DNA from: Myxococcaceae bacterium
GTDB taxonomy: Bacteria; Myxococcota; Myxococcia; Myxococcales; Myxococcaceae
Reading direction: 5' to 3'
DNA length: 46,147 nucleotides
Assembly (NCBI GenBank): GCA_016926755.1
Contig: JAFGNZ010000280.1
Coordinates: forward strand, 1 to 46,147
Below are positions 42,292 through 46,147 of this stretch, in pieces. Position numbers and translations under genes: made by a program. Position 1 is the stretch's first letter, and every line of letters starts with the position of its first letter. Under the pieces are notes generated by a model. It searched no databases, was not told the DNA's origin, and was given only the letters and a program-made list of their open reading frames with translations.

Positions 42292-43203
42292 ATGCGCGGG
42301 AGCGGACACTTGCGGCACCACCCAGAGCTCTTGAGGTGCATTCTCCCCTTGCTCATGGTGCTGGTGGGGGGCAGTGGCTGCAATGAGAACGCGGGTGGGG
42401 CCGGTACGGCGTCCAAGGCCGGAGGCCCGGTGTCCGTGGAGGGTCGCGTGCCACGGATCGCCGGCGAGAGCGACACAGGGAATCGCTACCCGTTCACCGT
42501 CATGGTCTTCTCCCAGGCCTCGGGCACAGAGCAGCAGGGGCGGCAGTGTAGCGGAGTGCTGATCGATCCCCGGCTCGTGCTCACCGCTGGCCACTGCGTA
42601 TGCATGAGGCAGGAGAGTCCCGCGCCAGGAACCGGAGACAGGTCCCTGATTGACAGCTCGAGTTGTGCAAGGACCGCGACTGTCACGACCGTGCTCTATG
42701 AGTCGGGAGCCTCCGGGAGAGGCGTGAAGTCATTCACCCAGGAATACTCGGGAGAGGTCCGGCCTCATCCGGCGCTCAAGGTCCTCTTGGACGCTCAAGG
42801 GGAGGTGGTCTCCAGCGAGGCGGATCTCGCGTTCATCTTCCTGGAGACACCCGTTGAAGGTCATCTCCCCCCGGTCGAGCTGGCGGACGCCGAGGTCGAG
42901 GCCGGCGAGACGCTGGTCATGGTGGGCTTCGGCTCGGACGAGCTCCTCGGCACGCTCGGCGGCAAGCGCCGTTTTCGGGCGAATGCCGTGACGACGGTGC
43001 TGGAGCCAGGAAGAGCCCTGTTCCAGCCGCCGGAGAGGCCCCTCTATCGGGGTGACAGTGGAGGCCCCTGCCTGCGCGAGACCCGGAATGGAGCGCTCCT
43101 GGTGGGCATCCTGAGCAGAGGCCTGGGGAAACAAGCCTCATTGACGCGCACGTACCCCTACCGAGACTGGCTGCGCGAGGAGCTCCAGTGGTTGGAAAGA
43201 TGA
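42292..43203 (+). CDS. trypsin-like serine protease lipoprotein
   Basis: A 303-residue exported protein. The N-terminal hydrophobic segment ends in GGSGC (Cys30), so a lipoprotein. The S1 protease fold has His101 in LTAGHCVC, Asp178 in SEADLAFIFLE and Ser256 in GDSGGPCL. The Cys pair near His101 and Cys260 fit a trypsin disulfide. It has the DLAFI and RGDSGGP marks of the chymotrypsin family but few other disulfides. It shares an operon with the lipoprotein at 41774. The role is probably extracellular or surface proteolysis. Confidence 0.85.
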   Translation: MRGSGHLRHHPELLRCILPLLMVLVGGSGCNENAGGAGTASKAGGPVSVEGRVPRIAGESDTGNRYPFTVMVFSQASGTEQQGRQCSGVLIDPRLVLTAGHCVCMRQESPAPGTGDRSLIDSSSCARTATVTTVLYESGASGRGVKSFTQEYSGEVRPHPALKVLLDAQGEVVSSEADLAFIFLETPVEGHLPPVELADAEVEAGETLVMVGFGSDELLGTLGGKRRFRANAVTTVLEPGRALFQPPERPLYRGDSGGPCLRETRNGALLVGILSRGLGKQASLTRTYPYRDWLREELQWLER

Positions 43204-43324
43204 TCAGGGAGTCGGGCGGTTTGAAGACTCCCGCGCGCCCAGGCCCGTGCGAAGCCGGAGCGCCGCGCCTGCGCTGACGCCCTCGCGATTCGAGCACGCT
43301 GTATGGCCCTGGGCTCATCCCTCA

Positions 43325-43352
43325 TTGACTTCCGCATGCGCTCGCATTGAAT
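43325..43352 (+). promoter_or_regulatory. putative sigma-70-type promoter of the carbonic anhydrase gene
   Basis: TTGACT, 16 bases, TTGAAT. It lies about 35 bases upstream of the GTG at 43387, so the transcript would have a leader of about 28 bases. This favours the GTG over the ATG at 43363, which would lie almost at the transcript start. Confidence 0.4.
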
Positions 43353-43386
43353 GGACGCACTCATGAACCATCGCAGAGGGGGACAC

Positions 43387-44193
43387 GTGACGAACCATGG
43401 CAAGGCACTCTTTCTGACGGCCGTGCTGGCCTCTTTGGCAGGTTGCGCCAGCACGCAGGCCAGCGGCGCGGGAGAGGCCGGACCTCATCATGCTGCCCAC
43501 TGGGGCTATGCCTCCACGGTAGGCCCCGAGCTCTGGAAGACGCTGCACGGCAATGAGCAATGCGGAGGGGCGGAGCAGTCACCCATCGCACTCGCCGCGG
43601 AGAGCGCGCACCGTGTGCCCCAGCTGCCCTTCCCTGAGCTCTCCTACCGCGACACTCCGGTGAAGATGCTCAACAACGGGCACTCCGTGGAGTTCGAGTA
43701 CGAGGAGGGGAGCACCGCCAGGCTGGGCACGGAGACCTACAGGCTGAAGCAGTTCCACTTTCATGTCTCGAGCGAGCACATGCTCGAAGGCCACCACCTG
43801 CCATCGGAGGTGCATCTGGTGCACGTGGACGGCTCCGGCGCTCCGAAGCTCGTGGTGGGGATCCTCATCCAGGAGGGCGCCCACAACGCGGCGCTGGACG
43901 TCGCCTTCAAGGATCTGCCGGAGCACAAGGGCGATCTCAAGCAGCCCCCTGGCGCGATGATCAATGCGAAGGAGCTGCTGCCGGCGAACACCGATACCTT
44001 CTTCTCGTATGGCGGCTCGCTCACCACTCCCCCGTGCACCCAGGGCATCAAGTGGTTCGTGATGGCCAGCCCCATCGAGATGGATGAGGAGCAGCTCCGC
44101 GCCTACGCAGCCCTCCCGCACCTCAACCCGACCAACCGGCCGGTCCAGCCGATCCATGAGCGCAGAGTCCTCATGAGGGCCCCGGAGAAGTAG
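43387..44193 (+). CDS. alpha-carbonic anhydrase lipoprotein
   Basis: A 268-residue alpha-class carbonic anhydrase that interconverts CO2 and bicarbonate. The GTG start (AGAGGGGG before it) gives a lipoprotein signal, VTNHGKALFLTAVLASLAGC (Cys20). The zinc ligands are His124 and His126 in KQFHFHVSSEH and His143 in EVHLVHV. Other marks are CGGAEQSPIAL (a conserved Cys59), GHSVEFEY, and GSLTTPPCTQGIKWFVM, whose Cys pairs with Cys59. It acts outside the cytoplasm. Upstream and divergent neighbours do not suggest a pathway. Confidence 0.92.
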   Translation: MTNHGKALFLTAVLASLAGCASTQASGAGEAGPHHAAHWGYASTVGPELWKTLHGNEQCGGAEQSPIALAAESAHRVPQLPFPELSYRDTPVKMLNNGHSVEFEYEEGSTARLGTETYRLKQFHFHVSSEHMLEGHHLPSEVHLVHVDGSGAPKLVVGILIQEGAHNAALDVAFKDLPEHKGDLKQPPGAMINAKELLPANTDTFFSYGGSLTTPPCTQGIKWFVMASPIEMDEEQLRAYAALPHLNPTNRPVQPIHERRVLMRAPEK

Positions 44194-44214
44194 TCCCACC
44201 CGTGGGGCGTTGAT

Positions 44215-45717
44215 TCACTGCGGCGGAGCGGCGGTGGGCTGCTTGCGCCGAGAGGCGGACACGGGCACGTAGCAGGCCCCCTGCCAGGCATAGGCATCTT
44301 CCGCGCAAGGGGGCTTGGCGGTCCCCGCGCGGTACCAGCACCCACCCCGGATCTCCGTCTGCCCATTCTTGTCGCACGGAGGCCTGCGCTGATCCGGGAG
44401 CGGCTCCTCGGGCAGCGGCTGAGCCACCGCGGAGGCCCGTGCGGCCCAGCTCCTGAGCGTGCGCGCCCCACTGGAAGCGCGGAGTGGACTGTCTGCCACG
44501 GCCACGCTCGCCCCCTCCGCGGCAACGCTCCCGAGCACCTCGTGGCCATGCTGTGGCACCCCTGCCACCAGGAGCACGAGCAGCAACGCCAACACGGCCA
44601 CCGCGCCTCCCACGCTCCAGGCCCGGGTGAAGCTGGAGCGCTGTACCGGCTCTGACGCTCTCGCGACGCGAGCACGCCCCCGGGCTTCTCGCCGCTTGAG
44701 CTCCTCCCTCGCGGCGGCCTCTCGCTCCGCGGACAGCCGCACCGCCTCCGGAGAACGCCAGCAGGGACGGTGCTCGTAGCCCCAGCAGAACAGCAGGGAG
44801 TCCGTCTCGGGGCTGACTGCCTCTCGAGCCTGCTCCGCCGCCGCTGCCGCCTCCTGGGCTACCCCTTGGAAGCGCTCTGCCGGAGCCACCGCCAGCAATC
44901 GGAGGATGAGCGCATCCAGCTCCGGGCCGATCCGTGGATTGAGCGTGCTCGGCGGACGTGGCCCGCTGCCTCCCTCGCGCCACACCTGCGAGCCGGGCTC
45001 CTCGGGGTGGGTGGGCGGCGGGTGCTCGTCCGTCACCAGCCGGTACGCCATCACCCCCAGCGCGAACAAGTCGTCGCAGGTGCTGGCCGGGTAGTGCACG
45101 GTGGGGTGGCGCCGGAACGCATTCAGGAACGCCCACGCCTCGGGGCTGCGGTAGGCGGGCGTGCCCGGGGGCAGCAGCTTCGAGGTGAGCGTGGCCGCGC
45201 CCCGGTAGTCCCCCGCGCCAAAGTCCGTGAGGAAGGCCTGGCCGTCCGTTCGCCGCACCAGGACGTTGGAGCCCTTCACATCTCGGTGCAGGCCGCCGGC
45301 CGCATGCGTGGCCACCAGCGCCCGAGCCACCTGCGCCACCAACTCCAACACCTGACGCTGAGAGGGGTTGCGCCGCGCGGCCCACTGGTACAGCGGCTCG
45401 CCGTCTATCCAGTCCATCACCAGATAGGGATAGGTGCCCGAGGTGTGCTCCCACGAGCCCTGGTCATGCAGCTGGGGGACGTAAGGGCTGTGGATGTGAG
45501 ACAGCAGCCACGCCTCGTGCTCGAAGCGCTTGTCGCCCGGGTGCACGGCCAGCTTGAGCGCGAACGGGTCGGCGTGCGGGTGGCCCTCGGGCACCACGCG
45601 GTACAACGTGCCGTAGGCGCCCAGCCCTCCGAAGCCCACCACGCGCCACGGCCCCACCCGCGTGCCCACCGGCAGGCAGCGCGGGTCCACTTCTGGCAAG
45701 GACTCCCTCTTCCCCAT
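44215..45717 (-). CDS. membrane Ser/Thr protein kinase with periplasmic Cys-rich tail
   Basis: A 500-residue eukaryotic-type kinase. A glycine loop GFGGLGAYG (28-36), Lys55, HRDVKGSN (144-151, catalytic Asp146) and DFG (165-167) are present, so it should be active; the activation segment has GTPAYRSPE. After the kinase domain (about 20-290) there is an Arg-rich helix (330-352) and a membrane segment (367-387). The periplasmic tail ends with four Cys at 448, 460, 471 and 482 (CDKNGQTEIRGGCWYRAG...CAEDAYAWQGAC), probably two disulfides. Such tails may sense ligands. AGGAG precedes the ATG at 45717. Confidence 0.9.
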   Translation of the reverse strand: MGKRESLPEVDPRCLPVGTRVGPWRVVGFGGLGAYGTLYRVVPEGHPHADPFALKLAVHPGDKRFEHEAWLLSHIHSPYVPQLHDQGSWEHTSGTYPYLVMDWIDGEPLYQWAARRNPSQRQVLELVAQVARALVATHAAGGLHRDVKGSNVLVRRTDGQAFLTDFGAGDYRGAATLTSKLLPPGTPAYRSPEAWAFLNAFRRHPTVHYPASTCDDLFALGVMAYRLVTDEHPPPTHPEEPGSQVWREGGSGPRPPSTLNPRIGPELDALILRLLAVAPAERFQGVAQEAAAAAEQAREAVSPETDSLLFCWGYEHRPCWRSPEAVRLSAEREAAAREELKRREARGRARVARASEPVQRSSFTRAWSVGGAVAVLALLLVLLVAGVPQHGHEVLGSVAAEGASVAVADSPLRASSGARTLRSWAARASAVAQPLPEEPLPDQRRPPCDKNGQTEIRGGCWYRAGTAKPPCAEDAYAWQGACYVPVSASRRKQPTAAPPQ

Positions 45718-46147
45718 GGGCGCTCTCCTGTTCGGGGGTCATCAGCTCCGCCTGGTACCGTACCCTACCTCATGGGTCTTGCGTCCGCTCCCTGCTCCCA
45801 GGATGAGCTCTCCCACGCCCTCTTCGGCGGGCAACGTTCGCCCCAGGCCAACTCGGGTGGGTGGGGGATGCCGGTGGTGGAAGCCAGCGCCCAGGGCGGC
45901 ATCACCGCGGGGCTCGCCGGGGTCTTCTGAGCTGCGGTGGTGCATGGCGCAAACCTGTCCGACAGCCGGCCAGCCTTGGAGCGTCGGCGCCCGGCAGCGC
46001 CCTCTCGCCGACTCAGGCGCTGGCTCTCCGCCACGATGCGACCTGACCCGATGCTCCTTCAGAGGGTGTTGAGGCGAGGCGAGCAGCCGAAGCACGCCGT
46101 GCTCGCTCGGTCTCGGGACGCGAATGAGGACCTCCGAAGCCTCGTCG
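45718..46147. other. 430-bp region without a confirmed gene
   Basis: The region upstream of the kinase gene and at the window edge shows no recognised gene. Only a small plus-strand frame (45771-45930) has coding-like composition. The rest is unremarkable. Confidence 0.5.
45771..45930 (+). CDS. possible small protein or gene remnant
   Basis: An open frame from an ATG at 45771 encodes MGLASAPCSQDELSHALFGG and ends GMPVVEASAQGGITAGLAGVF. Third positions are mostly G or C, and the start lies 54 bases from the divergent kinase gene. It has no recognisable domain and may be the end of an eroded gene. Confidence 0.25.

Overview
The window is high-GC DNA from a myxobacterium (phylum Myxococcota), most likely of the Archangium/Cystobacter/Myxococcus group. 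The evidence is the dense coding with GC-rich third positions, the many lipoproteins, a Ser/Thr kinase with a membrane segment, a MYXO-CTERM-like C-terminus, a double-CXXCG protein of the SitI6 type, and several families known mainly from myxobacteria (DUF2019, SitA-like toxin remnants). It is chromosomal; I see no rRNA, tRNA, CRISPR array, insertion sequence or replication origin.

Layout. 1-4000: two diverged copies of one cassette (sigma-54-type promoter, three upstream inverted repeats, a gene for a proline-tailed protein, a hairpin terminator), with a serine hydrolase gene between them. 4000-16000: mostly housekeeping and stand-alone genes: msrA, an exported M20 peptidase, a sensor histidine kinase, an ornithine cyclodeaminase homologue, DUF2171 and DUF2892 proteins, a methyltransferase, a lipoprotein, an NmrA-type oxidoreductase, two unrecognised proteins and a DUF2203 protein. 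16100-18480: a decayed polymorphic-toxin island with two toxin remnants, an intact double-CXXCG immunity-type gene and an intact DUF2019 gene; one frameshift is an exact 13-bp tandem duplication. 18500-22361: a tightly overlapping four-gene minus-strand operon for exported proteins (BNR-type propeller with a MYXO-CTERM-like end, small lipoprotein, YVTN-type propeller lipoprotein, di-haem cytochrome c lipoprotein). Divergent from it are a lipoprotein methyltransferase and a TraB/GumN remnant. 23700-27500: two TPR-like proteins carrying three cyclic-nucleotide-binding folds, and a SEC-C protein. 27636-31846: an exported lipase-like lipoprotein and a FadL-type outer-membrane channel in one operon, ended by a clear intrinsic terminator. 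32000-41700: two membrane-anchored OmpA-domain proteins, a patatin phospholipase, a CBS protein, a MobA-like nucleotidyltransferase, two tandem Ser/Asp-rich putative beta-barrels, an MFS protein lacking its middle, and a HAD phosphatase. 41700-46147: a lipoprotein, a trypsin-like lipoprotein, an alpha-carbonic anhydrase lipoprotein and a Ser/Thr kinase.

The best candidates for undescribed biology are the duplicated sigma-54/enhancer cassette, the four-gene surface redox operon, the lipase-FadL pair and the toxin graveyard with surviving immunity genes. Functions are read from motifs by eye; no database search was possible.
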